Part shown: piece after piece, positions 1 to 10,279 of the stretch
Layout: each line of letters starts with the position of its first letter
Position numbering within the stretch: position 1 is the stretch's first letter
Assembly: GCA_035235625.1 (NCBI GenBank)
Contig: CP141143.1
Span: 27,228,592 to 27,292,591 of the forward strand
DNA: 64,000 nt
Reading direction: 5' to 3'
Origin: Saururus chinensis
Taxonomy: Eukaryota; Streptophyta; Magnoliopsida; Piperales; Saururaceae
The notes under the pieces: model-generated
Told to the model about the DNA's origin: nothing
The model's input: the letters and a program-made list of their open reading frames with translations, nothing else
Database searches by the model: none
Program-made: the position numbers and the translations under genes

Positions 1-34
1 CAAATAGAGCTATTAATTTGGGATAGAAGAAGTA
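1..34. repeat. Truncated end of a Stowaway-like MITE
   Basis: The first bases (TAGAGCTATTAATTTGGGAT, then a purine run and AGTA) match the right ends of the complete copies at 23280-23448 and 51081-51273. The window start cuts off the rest. Confidence 0.5.
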
Positions 35-368
35 TATTAGTGTTTGTGTCTCCAATAATTTTATTTTTACAAAATATATATATCATATATAAAATTATAT
101 ATCCATTATAATTTAACAAGGATATATATCATAAAAAAATTTATATGAGTTTAGGCTCACGGGCCATCAAATCGAGATCCAAATGCGCAAGAAGACATAA
201 ACTAATCTACCTCCTAATTTATGTATGTTGTTAAATCGTAATATGATGATGCATGACATCGATACTCACATAGTCGTGAGTGAGCCTTGACTCATATAAA
301 CGAGTCTCATATATCAATATGATGCATAGTATTAGTATATAAATATGTGATTATATGTTGTTTTATAT

Positions 369-455
369 ATTCCATTCATCCTAGATTAATAGCTCAATTA
401 GATTTTTCAAAATGAACTAATCAAATAGAGCTATTAATCTAAGAATGGAGGGAGT
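369..455. repeat. Short Stowaway-like MITE
   Basis: An 85-90 bp inverted repeat: TCCATTCATCCTAGATTAAT at the left mirrors CTAAGAATGGAGGGAGTA at the right, with AATAGCT near both ends. TA flanks are visible on the right. It belongs to the GGAGGGAGTA-ended MITE family that recurs through the window. Confidence 0.6.
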
Positions 456-544
456 ATGTTATAAATATATATTTAAATTAATAATTATGTTTATATAAAA
501 TATGCATATACATGTATTATTTATTTTATATATTATTTATATAT

Positions 545-762
545 AATTTTAAAATTATATTCGAGTTCGAGCCGAGTAGAATTGAGTTTGAGTTTTATTC
601 GAGCCGAGCAGAGTCGAGTAGGGGTCTGCTCGAACTCGGCTCGAACTTATTCGAGCTTGAATCGAGTTCAAGTTGAGCCTGATTCGAGTCGAGCTTAATT
701 CGAGTCGAGCCGAGCCGAGCTGGGTTTGCTCATGAGCCAGCTCGACTCATTTACAGCCCTAC
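545..762. repeat. Terminal part of a non-autonomous hAT-like element
   Basis: The stretch is dense in CGAGCTCG/GAGCCGAG motifs in both orientations and stops at TTTACAGCCCTA. Read on the minus strand this is TAGGGCTGTAAA, a typical hAT terminal motif followed by GAG/CGAG-rich subterminal repeats. The opposite terminus and an 8-bp target duplication were not found, so extent and class are inferred. Confidence 0.4.
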
Positions 763-1480
763 CAGTTGCACAGAAAGGGGAGCGGGGGATGGGTAGAGTC
801 GGGGTCCGAAGGAGTTGGGCGGGGGGCAGTGACTAGTGAGGTGAACTGATCCGGTCTGAGCCGGCGGTTCACCCCTTGGGCGGGTCACTTAAGAATACTG
901 TATATACGAGTGGCCACAAGAACGAGATGAGGTTTGTGATCTTTGTAATAGTGCCATCAATACGCCTAGGAACGCTCTGATACTTAGGGAGGATATGGCA
1001 AAGTTATTGTTATCCACTTATCCCTGGGTGCATGGTTGGGATTTCATTCCACGTCCAGCTCCAGCCCCACCATTTTCATATGGCCGAGAGAACTGAAGGG
1101 GACCTCAACTCGTGGACATAAGGGCACAGAGATGAGCATGTGCAGCCCGCCACACCACGCTCATCTTTAATGGTTGGCTCATTGACAATAACTTCACAAG
1201 AAGTGGCTAGAGGGTGTGATTCTGAAGGCTAGAGGCACGACTTAGGTCATGGTAGTGGGATCTTCGTCTAAGTGCAGAATTGAAGTCATATGCAGTTCCT
1301 AAGAGATGAATTTCTTCACACTGAGCACCAGAGATTTCACCAACAAGGACAGCGAATAAGCTCTAGAATGGTGTGACAATGGGTGCAATCTTCTTAGCAG
1401 CCCAATGCTCATGCATTAGGTGCAGAGAATGGTCTCCAAGCTAATATATACAACATCATCCAGCAAGGGAGATAAGCAAC
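763..1480. other. No gene recognised
   Basis: About 720 bp of mixed composition between the hAT-like end and the 3' flank of the minus-strand gene. Reading all frames gave no conserved protein motif. Part may be 3' UTR of the neighbouring gene, whose polyadenylation site is not identifiable. Confidence 0.4.
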
Positions 1481-1509
1481 AAAATCATAAATGTACATAC
1501 TTCGGTGGG

Positions 1510-1625
1510 GATTCAGATCAGCTGTGAAGCACTCCCACCCATTGTGGTGGGAGTACCCAATTAAAAAATGCCACCAGGAGAACAATGGGTGGGAGTGCTT
1601 CAGCTTCCCAGCTGACCTGATGCCC
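1510..1625. other. Imperfect hairpin with a perfect 21-bp inner stem
   Basis: Bases 1525-1545 are the exact reverse complement of 1582-1602, separated by 36 bases in which TGGTGG can pair with CCACCA. Outside the stem, CAGATCAGCTG pairs with CAGCTGACCTG after a 7-base bulge. On the minus strand it would lie about 220-300 bases past the stop codon of the 1824-3692 gene, possibly in its 3' UTR. A small-RNA precursor is possible but not shown. Confidence 0.5.
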
Positions 1626-1823
1626 TTGGGTGGACGAACAATGCAGGTGGAAAATTATCTCTTTTTAAGCAATGATACTGGTGTTGGGTCAATTGATTTG
1701 TACTACTGCAGCAATCTCTTAGAAAGGGCTACAACAGAATTGTCATCAGAATCATGTAGAACCGAAAAACGAAGTGGATATCTACACAAACTTGAATGTG
1801 TGTTAGGGTGTCTTTCTCATGAG

Positions 1824-3692
1824 TCATGACCACTTGTAAGCGCAATTTGCTTGGGAGGTGAGGCCACAAGGGCATTTGAAGCAGAAATTCACCGCGTCCC
1901 CCTCTCTTGTCACTGCCACGTTATCGCCACTCAGAACAGTGACCGAATTCTGCAACAAAGAGGACACCAGTTGCATATGATCAATGTCTAATGAATATGC
2001 TTTATACCCAGAAAAACAAAGGTCTAATCAGTCCAACTTGGGATGCTTGCTTGTTTCTCAAAGAAAAACAATTTCAGGTTGGAGCAATCCACAAACAAAC
2101 CTTGTTATCTTCCATCTTGCGTTCATTCTCTGATGGAAGGTCTGGCATTGGCTCGTCCGGTATGATTGCCGGAGTGGACGGCAGGATTTCCTGCTGAGGA
2201 AGCACCGAACTAACAGGAGACCAGCCATTAGGATTTGCAGCAGCCTGCCATGAAAACTGAATTAGAAACAAGAACATATATAACATATAATCACTCAGCT
2301 CAGCTTAATCTGTCATTTCCATCATAAATGATAGAACTTGAACTAAAGTTCTGAAAAAATTGTTAAACAAAGACATGAAGAAGAATTCAAGCAGAAGAAA
2401 ATGACTAGCCCAGAAGACAGACCTTGTTGTTCTCTGGGGTTAATGACTGGCCAGATGACATTGTTCTGGGAATTTCCTTCTGAGGAGAGATGGGACTCAC
2501 ATTCAACCCACCAGGAGCCTGCCATTACATTTTTTTTAGAGTACGAACTGAGAATTTTCAGAGACACTTTCAGAAAGCAAAAACAAACCTTGCCATTAGG
2601 GCTCATGTAGTTAACTGAACCAGCTGCTGCTGGACCGGCAAAGGATCCTCCATGAGCAACTGAAGCACCCTGCTGCAGATAACGAAAGAGTGAAGAATTC
2701 ATAATAGCAAACCGTCCAATATTTGAATTAATAGACCATGTGTATTGGATGGTAAACACAGATTAGCACAAAGAACTAAAGCATAAACCAGGAGAACAAA
2801 CCATGTTATCAGTGAAGCTGCTCCTAATTGAAGCATCTGCTTCCGGAGTCGGATTCTTCACATATGAAATGGATTGGGAGATGTCCCATGGAGTACCATG
2901 AACATTTGCAGTATTCTGCCATGAAAGTTGCGTGTAAACAAGATCAGAAAACAGAGATTGAAGCCCTTTTCTCTGAAATATTTATTAACACACACCAGAA
3001 AATCATAAATCATCAGATATAAACGAAATACGAAATAACATTACAAATCCAAGTGGCCAGACACCAGATGTGTCCACCCATGTGAGTGAAAACCGTACCA
3101 AAAACCAATGTATCAAAGCGCTCTTCTTGGAAGATTGCACCAACAAGAACGAGAAATCACATATAATAACATATAAAAAGGAAAAAAAACTGCCAAACCC
3201 AGCTGCGGAAGCCAGAAAGGAAAGAATTCAAGGAAGACAAACCTCAGTATCGCCATTCTTCTTCACATTACCGCCGTTTTCCGGTGACCTTGACCCGTCA
3301 GACGAACTGCGTTGGAAGCTGTAGGAGCAAGAAGTCTCAGTTGATTCTTGGGAGGGGACCGAAGCGGCGGAGTCGGCGTCGGTAGAGGAGAAAAGGACCT
3401 TCTTGGACGGGACGGAGCGGAGTTGAAGACGAGTCCGCTTGCGGCAGTGGCACTCTATGCAGGGAGAAGAGAACTCCTCCACGTCCCGGCAGCCGCAGAC
3501 CAGCCACACCTCTTCCATTTTCCCCGAGCGGTCGAGACACCGCAGGGAGGAGGAGGGGGAGTCCGACGTCGTGGTTCGGCTCCTCTTGCAGAACTCAGCC
3601 TCCTCTTCCCTTCTCTCTTCCATCTCCACTCTTCTCTTCTCTCCCTCTCCCTCTCTTTCCTGGGCTGCTTTCTGCTGCCAAAAATGGTGCAA
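1824..3692 (-). CDS. Six-exon plant gene of unrecognised family, small Cys-rich protein
   Basis: Exons in transcription order: 3692-3243, 2915-2802, 2672-2589, 2518-2423, 2244-2101, 1949-1824, with the TGA at 1826-1824. All five introns have GT-AG ends (most donors GTTTGT) and fall in phase 0, so every internal exon is a whole number of codons. The frame stays open: 338 residues from the ATG at 3692, or 314 from the likelier start at 3623 (MEERREEEAE). Numbered from the second start, cysteines cluster at 43, 45, 55, 58 and 60 and again at 296, 299, 301 and 309. This suggests metal binding, but matches no zinc finger I can name. The middle is Ser/Pro/Asn-rich and probably disordered. I do not recognise the family. 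The acceptor of exon 3 is a tandem CAGCAG. The gene is divergent to the SERF-like gene. Exon phases make the model fairly firm; function is unknown. Confidence 0.7.
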
Positions 3693-4030
3693 AAACGGCA
3701 GATGGAAGTCTTCTTCTGTTAACGGGCGGAGGGAAGAAGGCGAACGAGACTCAGTTAGCTGCTGAGGAGGGATTCGTGTGATTTAATCGGATCTCATACT
3801 TGCGGGTCCGTCCGGTCCAAACATAACTTGGAGGCCCGAATAAGGGTCCGGGTACCAGGAAGCGGGCCCCACCACATCCCCGAGAAAACCAAATAAGAAC
3901 GAGCATTGGCTGACTTTTGCGGCGCCGTGGGTTTGGGGGCAGGTGAGGGGTAAACTCGTCATTTCGGTGACTTCCAGAGATTTCGAACCAGTCCTATTTT
4001 CCCCGTTTCTCCTGGTACTCGTCTCGCCGC
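3693..4030. promoter_or_regulatory. Candidate shared divergent promoter
   Basis: This interval of about 340 bp separates the first possible ATG of the minus-strand gene from the apparent 5' UTR of the SERF-like gene. It is relatively GC-rich with no obvious TATA box in either direction, and no transposon signature is seen. A shared bidirectional promoter is inferred from spacing alone. Confidence 0.4.
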
Positions 4031-4074
4031 AGGAAACTCTTTCGATCAGATCGTCGTCCTCTCTTTTCCGACCG

Positions 4075-4265
4075 GTGAGCCGCGATTCCCTTTTATGTTT
4101 TTCTTCAAAATTTTAGATCGTGAATTTGACGACACTTTGAGAGTTTCTTCTGTGTGTTTTTTTTACAATTTTTTTTGGTGATTAATGCGTGAGAAACTAA
4201 GCCAATGTATGTGTGTTCATAATTCTAATGTTTGTTTGATCTCCATGGGGAAATTGTGTTTGCAG
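4075..4265 (+). other. 5'-UTR intron of the SERF-like gene
   Basis: The donor ACCG|GTGAGC at 4075 and the acceptor TTTGCAG ending at 4265 bracket a T-rich stretch 28 bp upstream of the start codon. The upstream leader is CT-rich. An intron in the leader of a small housekeeping gene is common; the splice sites are good, but usage is inferred. Confidence 0.6.
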
Positions 4266-4293
4266 GTTATCTGATCACTTGAACAAGCCCACA

Positions 4294-5529
4294 ATGACTC
4301 ATATCCTTCAATTCCGTTAATTTAATCGTTAATTTTGAAGATTTTATCTTCTTTATATACAAAAAATTATATTTACGGAGAATTAGATTGAATTCGATTG
4401 GGTTTTGCTCTTCGTTTTCGGATTCGGGAATCCAAAAATTTGTATAAAAAGGAAATCAGTATCGGGATGAGGATGCGTTCTTTAATTGTTAAATTTGAGA
4501 TTTTGTCTTGTTTATTTGGAAGATAAATTTGTTTATAGATAGATTGAATTAGATTGGTCTTTGTTCTTCGTGTTTGGATTGGGGAAACTGAAAATTATTA
4601 AAATAAAAGAGTAAATCAGTTGGGGAATGAGGTTGTGTTCTTTAATGGAAGATTACGCGGTAACCAGAGGGATCGGGATCGGGAGAGGGCGAATGCGAGG
4701 AAGCAACAAGGCAAAAATAAAGACGACGGATTGACTCCGGAGCAGCGGCGTGAGAGGTTTGTCGTTGCTACCTGAGCTTTTTTTATGTAATTGGGAAGTA
4801 GCTTCTGTTCATTGCCTGTGCTATTTGGGTGTTGGATTTGTAATTTGAAGCAATTATAACACTGAAGAACTAGGAAAGATGGTGAATTTTGTGATTTGTA
4901 GTGGCCATGCTAACAAAGACAAATTTTTGGATCAATTAGGCGAATGAGTAGTTTCTAGCCAATTTTGGTTCTTCATAATGCCCGTTTTTTTTTTAATAAA
5001 ATCTGTGTTTTTTCTCCATCTTTTGGTCTTCTGATGGTTTATCATACATTGTGGGACATCCTGATATCTGAATTTTTTCACACAGAGAACTTAATTATTT
5101 TATTGGCGATCTCAGTCGATTTATATACTGCATTACGGTCTATTTGTTGTTTGAAATGTTCTTCATCCTTTCGAGAAACAATTAGATTCAGAGAGGCCAG
5201 ACTTATTTTTTCTCCTCCTTTGTGATCTCTTTGGCCTTTGATCATATTATTCATTAATTTGCATTTATATGGGATAAGTTATAGACCAACATTGGAAACA
5301 GCTTTTCGAAAATATGTCTTTAGTGATTTTGGAATTTACTGGCGTGAGCTGATTCAGTGTCAGAATTGGCAAGTGGGCAGTCCACTTGTAATTTGACTTG
5401 TCTGATATATTGATGTTGAACTTTGAGATGAGCAGGGATGCCAAGGCTCTCCAAGAGAAGACAGCAAAGAAGGCAGCCCAAGGGTCTTCTGGAGGAGGTG
5501 ATGCTGGGAAGACATCCACAAAGAAATAA
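4294..5529 (+). CDS. SERF/4F5-type small basic protein, 66 aa
   Basis: The coding exons are 4294-4300, 4657-4756 and 5436-5529, giving 66 residues and TAA. The protein begins MTRGNQRDRDRERANARK, continues through LTPEQRRERDAKALQEKTAK and ends in a Lys-rich tail. This is the hallmark of the eukaryotic 4F5/SERF family, small, highly charged, mostly disordered proteins linked in animals and yeast to modulation of protein aggregation; the plant role is inferred by homology only. Exon 1 holds just seven coding bases (ATG ACT C). Restoring the conserved MTRGNQ start requires joining 4300 to 4657, which uses an AT-AC intron rather than GT-AG (see separate entry). The second intron (4757-5435) is GT-AG, with GCAG before GGATGCC. 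Length and sequence match the family closely. The gene is divergent to the neighbour at 1824-3692. Confidence 0.9.
4301..4656 (+). other. U12-type AT-AC intron of the SERF-like gene
   Basis: The intron begins ATATCCTT (4301-4308), an exact match to the U12-dependent AT-AC donor consensus, and ends in AC at 4655-4656. TTCTTTAAT at 4638-4646 matches the U12 branch-site consensus TTCCTTAAY except at one position, and its adenosines lie 11-12 bases from the 3' end, inside the window normal for minor-spliceosome introns. Joining 4300 to 4657 gives the family start MTRGNQRDRDRE; no GT-AG alternative restores it. Processing by the minor spliceosome is therefore strongly predicted. Confidence 0.85.
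4321..4640 (+). repeat. Two 160-bp tandem units inside the U12 intron
   Basis: Units 4321-4480 and 4481-4640 are diverged copies with exactly 160-base spacing. TTTAAT begins both units and begins again at 4641. Shared blocks include TAGATTGAATT, GCTCTTCGTTTTCGGATT versus GTTCTTCGTGTTTGGATT, and AAATCAGT followed by GATGAGG or AATGAGG. The duplication places a second TTCTTTAAT branch-like motif at 4478-4486. Confidence 0.85.
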
Positions 5530-7060
5530 CAGGCCTTCGTTTGATGATCAGGGAAAATTAAGATAGGAGATGTGAACAAGGCTTCCGGGGTTGTGTCTGA
5601 ATTAGAGAAACGCATTATCGCGTTAGACTTGCTCTTAAGCTACCTGTTTGTTTTTCATGTGAGATGATGATGCTCCCTAATCTATTTCAACTTTTCACTT
5701 CCATTGGTTCTTGGTCTATGTAATTCAGTTAATTCCAGTTTTCATATGAATTCACTGCTCTTGTGTCTCTGTCATGGAATTTTGAAAAAAAAAAAACGAT
5801 TTAAGTGGATTGAATGCACGTTAGACAATGGAGCTGTATTTCCGGCGGGCGGTAGGATGAGAAATAAAGGGTATGAATATGAGAGTGGTGATCGTGCTGG
5901 ACATGTCTCGTTTAATAATAAATAATGGTAATTAATATCTCCACTTTAATAAATAATGCTAATTAAATTGTTCTCTGTAAGGATAATACTTTTTAGTAAC
6001 TCAAAACGTCTCTGTATAACTGTTTTTTGGTAAATATCCTTATCACACTTTAACCATCTCCCTCACCCTCCCCTTTTCCCCTTTCTTAGCCTAGAGAAGA
6101 GAAGAATAAGGAAAACTTTAAAAAGAAAAAAGAAAAAGAGTGGTCCTGCAAAAATTGACAACATATTTTGGTTTGGGTTTCTATTCATACTTCCTCTGTC
6201 CCAATAGAGCTGTTAATGTGGGACGATTTACTATTTATGTTAATGTGGGATGATTTACTATTTAGAAGAGTGCAAGTTGATCAATATATGCTTTCTCTAA
6301 TTAGATTTAAGGGTTTATTTTGGGTGTTGGATTTTTTAGAACTAGAAGTGAAAATTTTTGGAATTAATTCTAAAAATTCACCGTCGAATTGAATTATGGT
6401 TGTTAATAAAAAAAATTAGAATAAATTTTGATGTTGCGTTAAACTCAATTTTAAATTAATATAACTCTCTCTTACAAATTCGAGCTTTATCAAATAAGAT
6501 CTTACAATGATAGGTAATTTTGAAGTTTTAAAGTAAGTTTTACATACATGGGATGCTTCTCGAGTCTTAAATCGATATAAGAGATAACCATTGAAAAATA
6601 ACATAATATGTAATTTCGAAATGGGAGCTAGAATTGATGGAATCACCTCACGAGGTGACTTAGTGATTTTGGCCAATTTCGGCTCAAAATGGCTTGGAAT
6701 CAACTTTTGGGCTAATTCTGCCTACTTTTCACACACAAACATGATTTCGATAATTCTAGCCGACATTGGGGCAGAATAGATGGAATCTAAAAAAAATTTC
6801 ATACACAAACAACCCTTAATACTGGCAAAGGAATTCAATGATAAATAGATGCCACTTTCAAATGTAATTCTACTATTAAAAGAAAACAAAAAATAAATTT
6901 ATACTATTTTAATTTTAGTTGATTCACTCTCTTTGGTTCTTTTGTAGATTGAAGTTAAAGTTAGTTGTTCTCTACTCTTGTTGTCGTGAGGCGACATTGG
7001 CAATGAGCTCTCTTCCCTTTGGTTTGCAAAGTCTTCATCCTTTTTCATTTTTGTTTTTTT
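5530..7060. other. 3' flank of the SERF gene and AT-rich intergenic DNA
   Basis: No further gene is recognised. The first few hundred bases are probably 3' UTR. A MITE remnant at 6190-6265 is listed separately. The rest is AT-rich with no conserved protein motif in any frame. Confidence 0.5.
6190..6265. repeat. MITE left end with a 27-bp internal duplication
   Basis: The start, ACTTCCTCTGTCCCAATAGAGC, resembles the Stowaway-like ends in the window. It runs into a direct repeat of TTAATGTGGGA[C/T]GATTTACTATTTA, two copies back to back. No matching right end was found. Confidence 0.45.
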
Positions 7061-7079
7061 AGTTAGCTTTTATTTTAAG

Positions 7080-8150
7080 TTTTTTCTTTATTTTTCTTTT
7101 ATTTTTCTGGTGTGATTTTTTGGTGTATGCAAGGTCATCAATTGTTTTTTCGTAAGTGAGAACCTTTTAACCCTGGGCCTAAGCGTACGTAAGATTGTCA
7201 CGCTTTCCACCTACCAATTATTCCACTACTATGGCTGAAAATGACTAACTTGTTGGCACTCTCCTAAAAGTACTAAAGGAGTATTACATGTAAATGAGTA
7301 TCTCCGTTCTGTATAAGGCTACTTGTGGTTGCTGCTCAGAATTTTGAAATTAAGCACAACACTATTCAAATGTTTCTATCATTCTATGAGCTTAATAATG
7401 ATAATCTGTATAAGCAGTTAAATGATTTTATGGAGCCGTGTAATATATTCAAACTCACAGACCTCATTGATGAGGTCGTGCAACTCAGGCTTTTTCCTTT
7501 CACTTTGAAATATAAAGCCAAAGAATGGCCCCACTCCCTATAGTCGGATATGATTACCACATAGGCTAAAATGCAATAAGAATTCCTCAAGAAGTACTTT
7601 TTCGTAGGAAAGACTAATTAAATACACAAAGCCATCACTACTTTTGCTTAGTTTCTAACTGAGCAATTCTATGAGAGTTGGGATAGACTTAAGGACCTTC
7701 TTAAGAAATATCCTCATCAAGTTGTCCCTAAATGATAATTAGTTCAATGATTATATGAGGGTCTTATTGAGCAAACCCATCATCTTGTTGACGCGAGTTG
7801 TGGGGGCACGTTTTTGCTTTAGAATGAGAATGAGTCATATTATCTATTTGATGACTTAAGTGAATTTTTTTTATAATATGCTGCATTAAGTAGAAATGAG
7901 AGTAAGATATCTTTCTTAAACAATGCCCTCTTGGGAGGTGGCATGTATGAAGTCAAAAATCCAATTGACCTTTCCACAAAGGCTGACACATTGAGTAGGA
8001 AATTAGATCTCCTCATGACTTCATCCCACCATTATGCTCCCCTCACCCAAAAAACTTGTGTTATATGTCTAAGTCCTACCCATGCCATCACTGAGTGCCC
8101 TTCCACCCCCCCAATTCCTAGAACTTGTCTAAGAGCACATCAATGCTACC
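7080..8150 (+). pseudogene. Decayed Athila-like gypsy gag
   Basis: Reading plus-strand frames gives FEIKHNTIQMFLSFYELNND, then LKYKAKEWPHSL, QFYESWDRLKDLLKKYP and, farther on, CVICLSPTHAITECP. This is the order of blocks in the gag of plant Athila/Tat-type Ty3/gypsy elements. Several in-frame stops (the first right after WPHSL near 7543) and frame changes show it is dead. The same sequence occurs inverted at 9000-10279 and, for its first half, at 39040-39780. No protease or polymerase follows; the sequence changes character after about 8150. LTRs were not identified. Confidence 0.6.
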
Positions 8151-8999
8151 TAATTCTTCCTCAGAGCTAACAATAACCTTCCAATATGCCTCCCTCATCG
8201 CCGGACTCCACCGTCTATCTCCGGATTTCGCTCTACCCAGCCGACACAAGTCTGATGGTACCGACTAGGGCCGCCACCATACTCTCCTTGCTCCTCCTCA
8301 AGTTGTCAATCATCTCCTTGGTTTTTCATTGTTGTAACCCATTTGTGGCCATGCAGAGCTCTCCTAGTAGCCGTTAGGCCTCCTATCCACTTCCTTTTGG
8401 TCGGCCATAGGCTAGCAAAGGCATGGCCGCAAACCAAGCCTAGCCTCGCTGCTTCTATACCGTTGTTGGCCTCCACACCAGACCGCATTGTGGTACTTTT
8501 TCTTTCTTTTCTCCTCGTTTTGTTTCTAAGATGCCGTCATTGGCTAGCCATGGCCAATCGGACCTCTGTCCGTATCCTCCCTAGCCTGGCAACGACAAAT
8601 GGCCATTCCAACCAACCCGACTCCACCTCCACTGCCCTCCCCCACTCCTCTTTTTGTTCAAGCTAGACACCCCTCAATTTTGGTTGTGTCTTTGGCTGTT
8701 GTTGATGAATAGCTTAAGGCCCTCGGCCACTGTTGGCTCTGCCCCAACCAAGCAACAGTGGGGAGCCACCTCTCCTGATCCCACTCCACCCATTTTTAGC
8801 TGATTTGCATGTGGCCAAAATGCCTGCCCGCCCCTGTTTCATTTTTTCTTTTGACGAACGTTTTCGCCATGTGGCTGTAGACCGGACACTCCATCACCTA
8901 GTCCTACAATTAATCCAAGCATTGGCTATTGCAAGGAAGGGGCGACGTAAGATCACGGGGGTTTGGTGTGTGGAGTGAGAAATAGGTTCCATGTCTAGA
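8151..8999. other. No gene recognised between two gag copies
   Basis: A GC-richer stretch with repeated TGGCCA/GGCCAT words, somewhat like 13900-14110. Open frames exist, but none resembles a known protein. Confidence 0.35.
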
Positions 9000-10279
9000 A
9001 TAAGAAAATCTACAAGAAAGAAGAACATGTCAACTATTACTACAACATCTTATATGACTCCCCAAGGTTTCCGCATGTAGTGAAAGATCAACTAACTGAA
9101 GAGTGAAGAATGTAGGCTTCAAGTCACATAAACCGAACTTCTCATTGAGAAGTTTGGCATAAGAGGTTATTTACTTAATGGTCTCTAGGAGTAAAAGGTT
9201 AATTTTGACTTGTGTGAAAAATTCAAGGATCTCTTCCATCCTAGCCGTGCTATTGTTGAATAATGGGGGCATGTCTAAGCACTGTAGAAATGTTGTTTGA
9301 GGGGTATAAGGTCCCCTTTGAGTGTTCTTAGAATGTGGTTATGGATGAGGAGAAGGATAAACACAATCCTTTTTAGGTGGCTCACTCACTACTTCTCTAG
9401 GCTCTTGTTGGACTACCCCCTCTAGCTCATCGCTCTTATGGCCCTACAAGGCAGTTAAGACCTTATATTCAAAATGCAAACTCCTAGTGGGTTTGGCAAA
9501 TTGGGGTTGCACATGAGGTTGTTGGAAATTTGCTTGCAGACCTTGGAAGTTTGCCAAGGGGGTTGGTTGAACATTGCTGCTTAGTTAGCTATCCGCCAAG
9601 AAAAATTGAGGTAATTCCTCCACCTATGTTTGTACGTGTTGGAGTATGGGTTATAATTTGCCTGAGGAAGAATTGGGTAGTATTGATGTGCTCTTCAATA
9701 AACTTTAGGAATTGGGGGCCAGAAAGGCACCTAGTGTTGGCATAGGCAGGACTTAGACATATGACCTAAGCTTCTTGAGTGAGGGGAGTAGGATGTTGGG
9801 ATGAAGTAATGAGGAGATTTAATTTCCTTCTCAATGTGTCAACCTTAGTGGGTCAATTGGAATTTTTACTTCATACATGCTGCCCCTAGGGGGGCATTGT
9901 TCAAGGAAGATATCCCACTCTCATTTATACTAGCATGTTGTAAAGAGTTTTTACTCAAGTCCTTCAATAGTTTACATGCCTCATTCTCATTCTTAAGCAA
10001 AAACGTGACCCCCAAACTTGCGTCAACGAGATGACAGTTTTGTTTAGGCATACCCTCATATAGTCGTTGAACTAATTGCTATTTATGGGCAATATGATAG
10101 GGACACTTCCTAAGAAGGTCCTTAAGTTTATCCCAGCTCTTATAAAATTGCTCAGTTGGAAGCTGAGAGAAAATAGTAATGGCTTTGCATGTCGCACCCT
10201 GAGATTTTGGAAGCATATAAAAATCTTTTAATAAAAATATTGGAGTTTGCTCAGGCTCGTGACTGGAGCCATTCACCAT
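9000..10279 (-). pseudogene. Second decayed Athila-like gag, inverted
   Basis: The minus strand reads QFYKSWDKLKDLLRKCPYH, LVDASLGVTFLLKNENEACK and, farther on, VICLSPAYANTRC, homologous block by block to the plus-strand copy at 7080-8150. Stops and frameshifts interrupt it, so it is non-functional. Upstream on the minus strand (10280-11540) lies low-complexity, A-rich sequence that may be the leader or LTR of the same element. The two copies form an imperfect inverted pair about 0.85 kb apart. Confidence 0.6.

Noticed and set aside
1525..1602. Resemblance of the hairpin arm to the miR482/2118 family (ACTCCCACCCATT)
   Set aside because: The CCACCC-bearing sequence is on the 5' arm, whereas miR482 mature sequences come from the 3' arm, and the rest of the sequence does not fit. 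Kept only as an unnamed hairpin.
4301..4656. Reading the SERF intron as an ordinary GT-AG intron
   Set aside because: No GT donor near 4300 and no AG acceptor near 4656 restores the conserved MTRGNQ start. AT-AC does so exactly.
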